From Kordiimonas marina (GTDB lineage: Bacteria > Pseudomonadota > Alphaproteobacteria > Sphingomonadales > Kordiimonadaceae), in assembly GCF_023006325.1 (NCBI RefSeq), contig NZ_JAINDF010000004.1:310001-374000 (forward strand): DNA of 64,000 bases, given 5' to 3'. Each line of letters opens with the position of its first letter. Position 1 is the stretch's first letter. Positions 41,322 through 49,847 of the stretch are shown piece by piece. Below the pieces are notes generated by a model. The model did no database searches and had not been told where the DNA came from. It worked only from the letters and a program-made list of their open reading frames with translations. The position numbers and the translations under genes are program-made.

Positions 41322-43807
41322 TGTCAGACACGAACGCAGCACAAGGTAAAGGCAACCCGCCTCCGGCGCATCCGGATGTGACAGCCCCCCTGTGGGCGCA
41401 CCATATGGCGTCCTTTATCGACCGCTTCCGCTGGCTTGTGCTGCTGCTTGCGCTTCTCGCCACCTTCGCCGCGCTTGAAGGCGCTGAAGGCCTCAAGGTT
41501 TCGACCAAGCTTGAATCCCTGATGCCGGAAGGCGCGCGCAGCGTCGTCACGCTCAACAAGGCGCTTGAAAAGGCGGGCAGCTTCGCCTCGATCCAGGTGG
41601 TCTTGCGCACGCAGGACAAGGACCTGGCCGCCAAAACGCTGGTGATGCTGCAGGACGAGATCCAGAAACTACCCTGGACCGAAAGCGTGCAATATTACGA
41701 GGACCTGAGCGTCCTTGAAAAACACAAGCTTCTGGCGCTTAAAACCGCGGAGCTTGAAAACCTCGAACACAAGATCGACCAGGGCCTTGCCGAAAAGGTC
41801 GCCGAGGAAATCGCCAAGAAAGCCGGCATCCCCGTTTCCATCAACCTCACCCAGGAAGGCGTAACCGCCGAAGCCAAGAAGCCGGGCGAGGACAAGGCGC
41901 TTGATGACATCAAGGCCAAGCTGGAAACCGACGTTCCGTCCCGCAAATATTTCGTCTCCGACGACGGCATGACCCACGCGCTGGTCATCTGGCCGAAGGA
42001 AGGCAATGAAGGCCTTGCCCGCGCGAAACAGATGGTCGGGGACATCCAGGGCATCATCAAACGCCTGAAGCTGAATGCCGACCATAAGGTCATGCGCGCG
42101 GGCGTGGCGGGCCGTATCTATAACAAGGTCGTGCAATATGACGCCGTCATCCATGACGTGGTGTTCGGGCTCGGCAGTTCGGTCGGCATGATCCTGCTTT
42201 TGCTGCTCATCGCCTACCGCCGCCTTGTGGTGATCCCGCTTATCGTGCTGCCGCTTGTCGCAGGCATCCTTTGGACCATCGGCGTCACCGCCGTTTTCAT
42301 TGGCGGGCTCAACCTCATCACCGTGTTCCTGGCGCTGATCCTGTTCGGGCTGGGCATCGATTTCGGCATCCATAATTTCAGCCGCTACGGCGAAGCACGG
42401 GCGGACGGCACCAGCCACCGCGATGCGCTCGCCATCGTGATCGGCTGCACCGGCAAGGCTTCGCTTGCCGCGGCGCTGACCACCGCCGCAGGCTTTTATG
42501 TGCTGCTGCTCACCGAATTCCGCGCCTTCCGTGAATTCGGCTTCATCGCGGGGTCGGGCATCTGCCTGATTTTTCTGTCGATGTATATCGTCTTCCCGGC
42601 CTTCCTGTCGGTCACCCACCGGTTCCTGAGCTGGAAGTCGAAAACGGTTGGCGTGCCCAAATTCGTCGCCCCGCTTTCCGAGTTCGGGCACAGGCACACG
42701 CGCTCGATCATCTGGGGGGCGATTGCGGTTACCACCCTCGCCATCATTTTCGGGTTCGGGCTGCAGTTCGAAAAGAACTTCAAGAATATCCAGGCCAAGC
42801 GCACGGCCGAGCAGGCCTGGACCCAGGCCCAGTCCAAAAGCGTGTTCAAGGAAGGCCATGACCGCGCGGTCCTGGTGGTCGACAGCCTCGACGAGGTCAA
42901 AGCCATCGACCATTATTTCGAGGACTACATCAAAAAGGATACCAAGACGCCGACGATCGCGCAGGTGATCAGCGTCCGCAGCCTGCTGCCGGACGCCGAC
43001 GCGCAGAAGCGCCGTCTGGCCGTCATCGCGCGTATCAAGAAGAAGCTGGGGGACGGCTCACTGCTGCCGCCCGACCTCCGCGCCAACATGCGCTACCTGG
43101 ACATCGGGCCGGTGACGGCGAACGACCTGCCGCCCGCGCTCAAGCGCACCTTCCTGGGCGAGCCCGGGCACCCCGGCTACCTGATGTATATCTATAATTC
43201 CGTGACGATGGACGACGCCACGCTCGCGCGCGAATTCTATGATGACGCCGCTGAGGTGAAGGTGGGCGGCAAGGAATATTACCCGGCGTCCGAAGGCTTC
43301 ATTTTCGTTGAGATGCTGGCGCTCATGAAATCCGATGCCCTCAGGGCTATCATCCTTGTCGGTGTGATGACGGCGATTGTGGTCGTTCTGTTTTCGCGCT
43401 CGGCGGCGGGCTCGGCGATTATCCTGATCCCGCCCGCGCTATGCCTTCTCGTCACCGTGGCCCTGATGGCGCTCACGGGCCTCAAGCTCTCAATCATCAA
43501 TATGGTGATCCTGCCGTCCATTATCGGCATTGCGGTCGATAACGGCATCCACCTGTATGAGCGCTTCGAAGGCGAGGAGGAGCACATCACCGTGCCCCAC
43601 GTCATGCAGACGACCGGCTGGGCCACCACCATTTCGACGCTGACCACGCTCCTCGGTTTCGCCGGGCTGATCACCGCGTCGATGGGGGGCCTGCGCTCCA
43701 TGGGGCTGATGGCGCTTATAGGCTTCGCCAGCTGCCTCGTCATCACCTGGACGCTGCTGCCCGCGCTCCTGACCGCGTTTGAACGGCGCCTGCGCCGCCT
43801 TCCCTGA
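41321..43807 (+). CDS. MMPL/RND-family lipid exporter (HpnN-like)
   Basis: 828 residues: N-terminal helix (about 31-50), a large periplasmic domain (about 50-270), six helices (about 275-440), second periplasmic domain (about 465-665) and six more helices (about 670-825). The family (MMPL, including hopanoid transporter HpnN) moves lipids toward the outer membrane. The GLGIDFGIHNFSRYGEAR and IGIAVDNGIHLYERFEGE segments are the two conserved RND helices with proton-relay acidic residues. The ATG overlaps the stop of the fused transferase (TGATG), so the two are coupled. Confidence 0.92.
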   Translation: MSDTNAAQGKGNPPPAHPDVTAPLWAHHMASFIDRFRWLVLLLALLATFAALEGAEGLKVSTKLESLMPEGARSVVTLNKALEKAGSFASIQVVLRTQDKDLAAKTLVMLQDEIQKLPWTESVQYYEDLSVLEKHKLLALKTAELENLEHKIDQGLAEKVAEEIAKKAGIPVSINLTQEGVTAEAKKPGEDKALDDIKAKLETDVPSRKYFVSDDGMTHALVIWPKEGNEGLARAKQMVGDIQGIIKRLKLNADHKVMRAGVAGRIYNKVVQYDAVIHDVVFGLGSSVGMILLLLLIAYRRLVVIPLIVLPLVAGILWTIGVTAVFIGGLNLITVFLALILFGLGIDFGIHNFSRYGEARADGTSHRDALAIVIGCTGKASLAAALTTAAGFYVLLLTEFRAFREFGFIAGSGICLIFLSMYIVFPAFLSVTHRFLSWKSKTVGVPKFVAPLSEFGHRHTRSIIWGAIAVTTLAIIFGFGLQFEKNFKNIQAKRTAEQAWTQAQSKSVFKEGHDRAVLVVDSLDEVKAIDHYFEDYIKKDTKTPTIAQVISVRSLLPDADAQKRRLAVIARIKKKLGDGSLLPPDLRANMRYLDIGPVTANDLPPALKRTFLGEPGHPGYLMYIYNSVTMDDATLAREFYDDAAEVKVGGKEYYPASEGFIFVEMLALMKSDALRAIILVGVMTAIVVVLFSRSAAGSAIILIPPALCLLVTVALMALTGLKLSIINMVILPSIIGIAVDNGIHLYERFEGEEEHITVPHVMQTTGWATTISTLTTLLGFAGLITASMGGLRSMGLMALIGFASCLVITWTLLPALLTAFERRLRRLP

Positions 43808-43836
43808 AACACCCCATATAAATATAGGACTATAGA

Positions 43837-44565
43837 GTGATTGAAGACCTGCTGATCGTCGCTGCCGGTATGGGCACCCGCCTCAGAAGCAAAAGCGAGC
43901 TGAAGCCGCTGACCCGACTTGGCGGCATGAGCCTGATTGAGCGCGCGATCGGGAGCGCCTTCACGGCAGGGATGCACCGCGCGACCATCGTCACCGGGTA
44001 TGCGGCCGACATTCTGGAAGACCACCTGCAAAGCCTGAGGGACAAACACGGCTGGGATATCCGCACCGTCTTCAACCCGGACTATACCCTGCCGAACGGC
44101 CTGTCGGTCCTCAAGGCCAAAGACGTGCTCACAGGCCCCTTCTGCCTGACCATGTGCGACCATTTCGTCGACCCCGCGCTTTATACCCCCCTGCTGGCCG
44201 CGGAACGCGGGTCCGATACGGTCGCGCTTGCGGTCGATACCCGGCTCGATAACCCGCTTGTGGACCTGGAGGATGTCACCCGCGTTATGCTGGATGGCCG
44301 TCATATCCGCGCCATCGGCAAGGAGATGGAGCCCTATAACGCGTTCGACACCGGCGTGTTTGCGGCTGGCCCCGCGCTCTTCGACGCGCTCGAACAAAGC
44401 GGGCGTGAGCTGGAGGATTTCAGCATTTCCGGTGGGATGCGTATTCTGGCGCGCGATGACCGCGCCCTCGGCATCGACATTGGTGACGCCTGCTGGATCG
44501 ATGTGGATAGCCCGGATATGCTGGAGCTGGCCGAAGATTGGCTGGAAAAGCACCCGGAAGTTTAA
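43837..44565 (+). CDS. Nucleotidyltransferase, probable inositol-/sugar-phosphate cytidylyltransferase
   Basis: 242 residues with an intact nucleotide loop A-A-G-M-G-T-R (9-15) and L-K-P-L (22-25), and metal aspartate in LTMCDHFVDP. Length and the single domain match inositol-1-phosphate cytidylyltransferase or LicC-type phosphocholine cytidylyltransferase. The former is favoured because myo-inositol-phosphate synthase is encoded 3 kb away. Product would be CDP-inositol. It starts with GTG 30 bases after the MMPL gene, behind AGGAC. Confidence 0.85.
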   Translation: MIEDLLIVAAGMGTRLRSKSELKPLTRLGGMSLIERAIGSAFTAGMHRATIVTGYAADILEDHLQSLRDKHGWDIRTVFNPDYTLPNGLSVLKAKDVLTGPFCLTMCDHFVDPALYTPLLAAERGSDTVALAVDTRLDNPLVDLEDVTRVMLDGRHIRAIGKEMEPYNAFDTGVFAAGPALFDALEQSGRELEDFSISGGMRILARDDRALGIDIGDACWIDVDSPDMLELAEDWLEKHPEV

Positions 44566-44577
44566 GCCCGCCGGGGT

Positions 44578-46038
44578 TTAGCGGGACCGCAAGCCCCGGA
44601 TAATGCGCCTGTCGTCATCGGACACAATGAACGTGTTGATAAGCAGCAGGAAACAACCGATGCCGGAAAGAATGGTGAAGCCTGCCATAGACGGGCTTTC
44701 CACCGGGATATAGGGCCTAAGGCTCCAAAGCGCCCCACCGACGAGGACGGCAATCAATAATGGACCGACATAGCCACGGTCCACGACGCCGATGTCGAGC
44801 GTGCGTTCCAGCATATAAAGCCGGCCAACCGCCAGAAGCACCGTGGTGCACAGGAAGCCGAGCGCCGCGCCTTCTGCACCCCACATATAGGAAAAGGCCG
44901 GGATACTGACCGCCTCAACCAGGAGCGCCGCCATGATGAGGGCGGCAGGAACGGTCCGGCGCGCGAACACGAGCGGGGTTTCCACAAGCGAAAAGCTGCC
45001 GTCCACAAGTTCAGCCATCAAAAGCACACCGAGCACCACGGCCCCCGCCGCAAACTGATGACCAAAGAGACCGAGCACCCGGTCCCCGAACACCATCAGG
45101 GGGACGGTCAGGCCAATCTGAAGCGTGAAGACCCAACGGCACAATCCAACGAGTTTGGACCGGATACCGTCCGCGTTCTGGGCATGGTGCAGGCTGGCGA
45201 TCACAGGTGCCATCATCGGCTCGAACAGCTGGTAAATCTTGTGCGGTACCGTCGTGATCTGCTGGGCCATGTAATAGAGGCCGGTGATACGGTGATCGAC
45301 GAACAGGCCAAGCAGCAGGATATCCACGCGCCGAAGCATCATGACACCGATATCGGTAATCCCGACCGGCAGGCTTTGATGCGCCATCTTGGGCAGCGCC
45401 TTCAGGTCAGGCCGCCAGGTGACGACGTCCTTGCTGCTGTAGGTATGGAAAAGGCCCCACAGCCCGGTGAAGGCTGCCGCGATGAGCGACGCGGCATAGG
45501 CAATCGGAAGCCCTTCTTCCTGAAGGCCGAAGAAATAACAGCCGAGCGCAATGCCGAGGAAGGTCCAGGGCTCCACCACGCAGCGCGCCAGCACTTCCCA
45601 GCGGATCACCCGGCGGTAGCGGGTCGCCGCCGAAGACACATCGGCAAAGGCAATGGCCGGCAAGGCAAAAAAGACCAGCACCGGCATGTCGCCGTGCGCC
45701 GGGAACAGGATCGGCCACACCAGGTAAAGGATAAGGCCGAGCCCGGCTGCAATGCCCATAGAAAGCGTCAGCGCCGTGGCGATCGCACGGCCAAGCGGCT
45801 GGTCGTGCTTGGCGGCAAAGCCAAGCATGTCGAGAAGGCTACGCTTCAAGCCGAAGACGGCAATGGCGGCCAAAATCTCAACGATGGCAGCGAGTTGGCC
45901 CAGGAAACCGACGTTGGAAACACCGTAGAGATGGCCCGCGGATACCATAAGCGCGAGGCGCGCCACCATACGGCCGCCAAACCCGCCTAAAGACGCAAGT
46001 GCGCCGCGGGCGATATCGCCGACATCCCTGTTGCTCAT
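44578..46038 (-). CDS. Polysaccharide/lipid flippase-like membrane protein (MOP superfamily)
   Basis: 486 residues with about 12-14 hydrophobic helices, resembling Wzx/MurJ-type flippases: short N-terminal GFGGRMVARLALMVSAGHLYG..., helix pairs and a central charged loop. Such proteins flip lipid-linked sugars or lipid head groups across the inner membrane. It starts four bases before the stop of the phosphotransferase on the same strand, so the two are made from one message. Substrate unknown; the context suggests an inositol lipid or glycan. Confidence 0.82.
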   Translation of the reverse strand: MSNRDVGDIARGALASLGGFGGRMVARLALMVSAGHLYGVSNVGFLGQLAAIVEILAAIAVFGLKRSLLDMLGFAAKHDQPLGRAIATALTLSMGIAAGLGLILYLVWPILFPAHGDMPVLVFFALPAIAFADVSSAATRYRRVIRWEVLARCVVEPWTFLGIALGCYFFGLQEEGLPIAYAASLIAAAFTGLWGLFHTYSSKDVVTWRPDLKALPKMAHQSLPVGITDIGVMMLRRVDILLLGLFVDHRITGLYYMAQQITTVPHKIYQLFEPMMAPVIASLHHAQNADGIRSKLVGLCRWVFTLQIGLTVPLMVFGDRVLGLFGHQFAAGAVVLGVLLMAELVDGSFSLVETPLVFARRTVPAALIMAALLVEAVSIPAFSYMWGAEGAALGFLCTTVLLAVGRLYMLERTLDIGVVDRGYVGPLLIAVLVGGALWSLRPYIPVESPSMAGFTILSGIGCFLLLINTFIVSDDDRRIIRGLRSR

Positions 46039-46952
46039 GAGCGTGCTGCTCCCTCGTGGGTGAGCGCTTCACGGGCGAGAGCCGCCAGCGCCTTCTCCTG
46101 ACGCCATTCAGCCAGCATCAGCACCATCATGACAAGGTTAAAGACGACGATCTCGAAAAGAAAATACAGCGCGGGCTGGCCTAGAAGCGCAAAAACCGCG
46201 ATCAGTGCGGTCCGGTTGTTGGCGTTCAGAAGCCCCCAGGACTTGACCATTGGCGCCGTCCGGCTGATGAGCGCGGTGACCGCCTGCGCCTGCCCCGGCA
46301 CGGCGCGCAAACCCGCAAGCGCATCATCGAGACCATAGTCTCCGCCTGACACCAGTTTCTGGACCTTGTCATAAAGGCCGGCCCAGAAGGAGCGGCGGCC
46401 CTTCACTTCCAAAAGCGTGGACTGGACATTATCCCGGAGCACACCGGCGTGGCGGCGCTGGTATTTCTGGCGCCGTTCCTCATAGCCCGCGGCTTGCACC
46501 GCATGGGACAGTCCGGCCCCGATCACGAGCCACCAGATGGAGACGGGCGAGCCCGTTCCGGTCAGATAGAACGCGAACGCGATATAAACCGCGCCGAAGA
46601 CCAGATGATCACAGATGCCGTCAAGGATGCGGCCAAACGCGCTTGAAGTGCCGGTCGCGCGCGCGACCTTGCCGTCAGCCCCGTCGAAGACGTGCCAGGC
46701 CAACATGGACAGGAAACCACCAAGCACATAAAGCGGCGACGGCAGGAAGCTGTAGAAAACGGCAGCAAGAAGTCCGGCAAAAAGGCCAATCAGCGAAATG
46801 GCATTGGCGCTCAAGCGCAAGGCGAGCGCAACTTTGACCACCTGATCGGAAATCGGATGCACGAAATAGCGATTGCTAGCGTCTTCAATGCTCGCCGGCC
46901 GCCCGTATTCCGCCTGGGCGGGCCCGTTCGTGGAAGTTGCCGTGTGGGCCAT
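46035..46952 (-). CDS. CDP-alcohol phosphatidyltransferase with canonical active site
   Basis: 305 residues from an ATG behind GGAG. All catalytic residues of the family are present: D90-x2-D93-G-x2-A-R, then G107-x3-D111-x3-D115. About six helices. The residues resemble enzymes that join an inositol or glycerol phosphate to a CDP-activated partner (phosphatidylinositol-phosphate synthase, or DIPP synthase). With CDP-inositol from the nucleotidyltransferase or with CDP-diacylglycerol, it would produce an inositol phospholipid. A terminator separates it from the inositol-phosphate synthase gene upstream. Confidence 0.9.
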   Translation of the reverse strand: MAHTATSTNGPAQAEYGRPASIEDASNRYFVHPISDQVVKVALALRLSANAISLIGLFAGLLAAVFYSFLPSPLYVLGGFLSMLAWHVFDGADGKVARATGTSSAFGRILDGICDHLVFGAVYIAFAFYLTGTGSPVSIWWLVIGAGLSHAVQAAGYEERRQKYQRRHAGVLRDNVQSTLLEVKGRRSFWAGLYDKVQKLVSGGDYGLDDALAGLRAVPGQAQAVTALISRTAPMVKSWGLLNANNRTALIAVFALLGQPALYFLFEIVVFNLVMMVLMLAEWRQEKALAALAREALTHEGAARS

Positions 46953-46989
46953 GCCAGCCTTACTCCTGCCCCCCAAAAACTCCGGGGGT

Positions 46990-47033
46990 AAAAACAAACG
47001 CCCCCAACCGGACATCACATACCGGTTGGGGGC
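46990..47033 (-). terminator. Intrinsic terminator after inositol-phosphate synthase gene
   Basis: Twelve-base perfect stem (GCCCCCAACCGG / CCGGTTGGGGGC) with a 10-base loop, followed on the minus strand by GTTTGTTTTT. It isolates the inositol-phosphate synthase gene from the phosphotransferase-flippase pair. Confidence 0.9.
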
Positions 47034-47060
47034 GCTGGCTTCAAGCGTTTACTGCTTAAA

Positions 47061-48224
47061 TTAGCTGGCTACGGCCTCTGCTTTTCCAGAAGCACCACCT
47101 TCAACGGCGTGAAATTTTTCACCGGCGATGAAAGCTTCGGTCATCAGGCGGGCCTGATCATCGGTATACTGAACCGGCGGGTGCTTGCAGAAGAAGGCCG
47201 ACGGGCCTTCGATGATGCCAGCCATGCCGCGGTCAAGCGCCAGCTTGGCGCAGCGGATGGTATCGATGGCAACACCGGCCGAGTTCGGCGAATCTTCGAC
47301 CGACAGGCGCAGTTCGATGTTCATCGGCACGTCACCGAACAGGCGGCCTTCCATGCGCAGGAAGCAGACCTTGTTGTCATTCTGCCACGCGACATAGTCG
47401 CTCGGGCCGACGTGGATGTTTTCATCTTCAAGACGGTTGGCCGCAACGGACTGCACAGCTTCGGTCTTGGAGGTTTTCTTCGACTCCAGGCGGGCCTGGT
47501 TCTTCATGTTAAGGAAGTCAGTGTTGCCGCCGGTGTTCAGCTGGTAGGTGCGGTCAAGCGCAACGCCGCGCTTGGCGAACAGGTCGGTCAGGATACGGTG
47601 AACGATGGTGGCGCCGAGCTGGGCCTTGATATCGTCGCCGATGATCGGCAGGCCGGCGTCCTTGAAACGCTTCGCCCAAACCGGGTTGCTGGCGATGAAG
47701 ACCGGGATGTTGTTGACGAAGGCCACACCGGCTTCCAGCGCGCATTCGGCATAGAATTCGGTGGCTTTCTGGCTGCCGACCGGCAGGTAGTTCATCATGA
47801 CGTCGACATTCGCGTCCTTGAGGGTCTTGACGACTTCCTCTTTGGTCGCTTCCGGTGCTTCGAGCGGCAGGAAGCGGCGATCGTCCGGGTAGCCGGCCAT
47901 ATGGTCGGAATAACCGTCAAGGATGTGACCCATCTGAACCGTCACGCCCATCGTCGGGATATTGGCCTGGAAAATTTCCGTGCAGTTCGGACGTGCGAAG
48001 ATCGCTTCCGAAACATCTTTCCCGACTTTACGTTCGTCGATGTCGAAGGCCGCCGCGATGCGGATATCGGTCGGACGGTAGCCGCCCAGATCTTCGTGCA
48101 TCAGCCCCGATGCGTCCTGCGGACGTTCCGCCCCGTAATAGTAAATCCCCTGGATGAGAGAGCTGGCACAGTTCCCCACACCGATGATCGCGACATTAAT
48201 GGTTTTGTTTTCTGCCTGCGACAT
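47061..48224 (-). CDS. ino1: myo-Inositol-1-phosphate synthase
   Basis: 387 residues, NAD-dependent enzyme converting glucose 6-phosphate to inositol 3-phosphate. Dinucleotide motif G-V-G-N-C-A-S-S near the N-terminus (INVAIIGVGNCASSLIQGIYY), and family blocks YLPVGSQKATEFYAECALEAG, FINNIPVF-like (VAFVNNIPVF), GDDIKAQLGATIVHRILTDLF and YQLNTGGNTDFLNM, the actinobacterial-type short form. AGGAG lies 11 bases before the ATG chosen here. It has its own terminator. The product feeds the downstream and convergent inositol genes. Confidence 0.95.
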   Translation of the reverse strand: MSQAENKTINVAIIGVGNCASSLIQGIYYYGAERPQDASGLMHEDLGGYRPTDIRIAAAFDIDERKVGKDVSEAIFARPNCTEIFQANIPTMGVTVQMGHILDGYSDHMAGYPDDRRFLPLEAPEATKEEVVKTLKDANVDVMMNYLPVGSQKATEFYAECALEAGVAFVNNIPVFIASNPVWAKRFKDAGLPIIGDDIKAQLGATIVHRILTDLFAKRGVALDRTYQLNTGGNTDFLNMKNQARLESKKTSKTEAVQSVAANRLEDENIHVGPSDYVAWQNDNKVCFLRMEGRLFGDVPMNIELRLSVEDSPNSAGVAIDTIRCAKLALDRGMAGIIEGPSAFFCKHPPVQYTDDQARLMTEAFIAGEKFHAVEGGASGKAEAVAS

Positions 48225-48364
48225 AACTTGCATTCTCCTCAGCATACTGCGCAATTACATTGTGGAGGAAACGGACCGATCGCCCCCCTACCTCCATAGA
48301 CTTGTGAAAAAAATGTTACGGTGCTAGGGATCAGTGTGCAAACACCATCTTTGAAGTGCCAATA

Positions 48365-48934
48365 ATGTATGAATGGGCGGACAGAGCCGGAACCCCGCAT
48401 CTGAAGGGCGACCGGCAGGCAACACAAGCCATGGACAATCTGTTCCGGGCCTATAAGCCTGCGCTGATGCGGTTTGCCATCGCCCGGATCAAACGGGAAG
48501 AAGACGCCGAAGAGATCGTCCACGAAGCTTTCCTGCGCTTCCAGACCCGTTACAATCCCGCCACCATCGATGCCCCGGAAGCCCTGCTCGCCCGTATTGT
48601 CGCCAACCTGGTGATCGACCGGGTCCGCGAATATAGCGCCCGCGCCGCCCGCGAGGATGCCTGGGGCAAACTGAATATTCCCGGCGCCGATACCGACCTT
48701 GCTTCCGTCAGCGCCCCGAACCCCGCCCGGGTGTTGCAGGCGCGACAGAGCGCAGAGGCCGCCCTCAAGGTGCTTGAAGGCCTCTCCGAGAAGACCCGTC
48801 TCGTCTTCATGCTGCACAGGTTTGAAGGCCTCTCCCACAGTGAAATTGTCGAACGCACCGGCATCCCGAAAAGCACCGTCGAAAAACATATGATCCGGGC
48901 CATCAAGGCCCTGAGCGCCGTCCGCGAGGCCTGA
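48365..48934 (+). CDS. ECF-family RNA polymerase sigma factor
   Basis: 189 residues with region 2 (MDNLFRAYKPALMRFAIARIKREEDAEEIVHEAFLRFQTRY) and region 4 (LEGLSEKTRLVFMLHRFEGLSHSEIVERTGIPKSTVEKHMIRAIKAL). It resembles FecI-like sigma factors that start transcription of surface-signalling genes. It is paired with a FecR-like gene 54 bases downstream. A GTG three codons upstream is an alternative start. Confidence 0.92.
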   Translation: MYEWADRAGTPHLKGDRQATQAMDNLFRAYKPALMRFAIARIKREEDAEEIVHEAFLRFQTRYNPATIDAPEALLARIVANLVIDRVREYSARAAREDAWGKLNIPGADTDLASVSAPNPARVLQARQSAEAALKVLEGLSEKTRLVFMLHRFEGLSHSEIVERTGIPKSTVEKHMIRAIKALSAVREA

Positions 48935-48988
48935 AGCCCCACAAGGGTGGAGGCGGCAGCGACCGCTCACCGTTACATAGCCATAACG

Positions 48989-49846
48989 ATGAGCAAAAAA
49001 ATGACGCCCCAAACATCAGCCAAAACAGTCGACCCGACAGCCGAGGCAGTCCAGGAAGAAGCCATCTCCTGGTATCTCCGGCTCCATACGACCGAGGCCC
49101 GCGATGACGACCGCAGCCAGCATATGGATTGGCTGCTGGCCGACCCGCGCCACATTCAGGCGTATGAAACCGTATGCGGGCGCATGCAGGCTGCGGCAAG
49201 AACCGAACCCGTGGCCCGGACGGCCTTTGCTTTTGCGTTTCTGAAGCACCCGCCCCGCATTTTCACGAGCCTGCGGTCCTACATGCGGACGGGATTATTC
49301 TGGCCGAGGGCAGCGTTTGCCTTCGCCTTTGTCGCCGCCGCCCTGTTCTTCGGCTTTCAGAAGCAGCTGCCTTTCTATCATGCGGATGTCACCCGGCATT
49401 ATGCCGCGCCTGCGCAAGCCATGCTGGCCGTTCGCCTGGCCGATGGCTCCAAAGTCACACTTGGCGCCGGAACCCGGATCGCGGTGGATATGGCAAAAGG
49501 GCGCCGCACGGTCACCATGAGCCCGGGACGCGCCTTTTTCGAGGTTCGCCACATGGCTGACCGGCCGTTTTATGTGAACACCACCAGACGACAGGTCCGC
49601 GTGGTCGGGACCCGGTTTGAGATTGCGGATACGGGTGCGGATGACACTATCACGGTCGCAGAAGGGTTCGTTTCCGTATGCCGCCTGAAGGACGGTATGG
49701 AGAAAGCGGCCCTGCCGTCGGTCCCGGTGCTTCTGGAAGCAGGGATGCGGCTTCATTACCCTGCGGGCAGCGATACCCCTACCGTCAGCCGCGTGGAAGC
49801 GGCGCAGGTTGGTGACTGGACGCAACCGGCGCCGGACCGGAAGTGA
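48989..49846 (+). CDS. FecR-like sigma regulator
   Basis: 285 residues. N-terminal DUF4880-like domain (EAISWYLRLHTTEARDDDRSQHMDWLLADPRHIQAYETV), a membrane helix (about 104-120) and a periplasmic FecR domain (VRLADGSKVTLGAGTRIAVD; GRAFFEVRHMADRPFYV; VVGTRFEI). Such proteins transmit a signal from an outer-membrane receptor to the sigma factor next door. No TonB-dependent receptor gene follows. The start is uncertain: no good ribosome site precedes this ATG, and a GTG 14 codons upstream is possible. Confidence 0.88.
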   Translation: MSKKMTPQTSAKTVDPTAEAVQEEAISWYLRLHTTEARDDDRSQHMDWLLADPRHIQAYETVCGRMQAAARTEPVARTAFAFAFLKHPPRIFTSLRSYMRTGLFWPRAAFAFAFVAAALFFGFQKQLPFYHADVTRHYAAPAQAMLAVRLADGSKVTLGAGTRIAVDMAKGRRTVTMSPGRAFFEVRHMADRPFYVNTTRRQVRVVGTRFEIADTGADDTITVAEGFVSVCRLKDGMEKAALPSVPVLLEAGMRLHYPAGSDTPTVSRVEAAQVGDWTQPAPDRK

Positions 49847-49847
49847 C

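Noticed and set aside
41669-42913. 414-codon minus-strand frame inside the MMPL gene
   Set aside because: Composition rich in D, H, Q and R typical of antisense shadow; the plus-strand product has clear RND structure.
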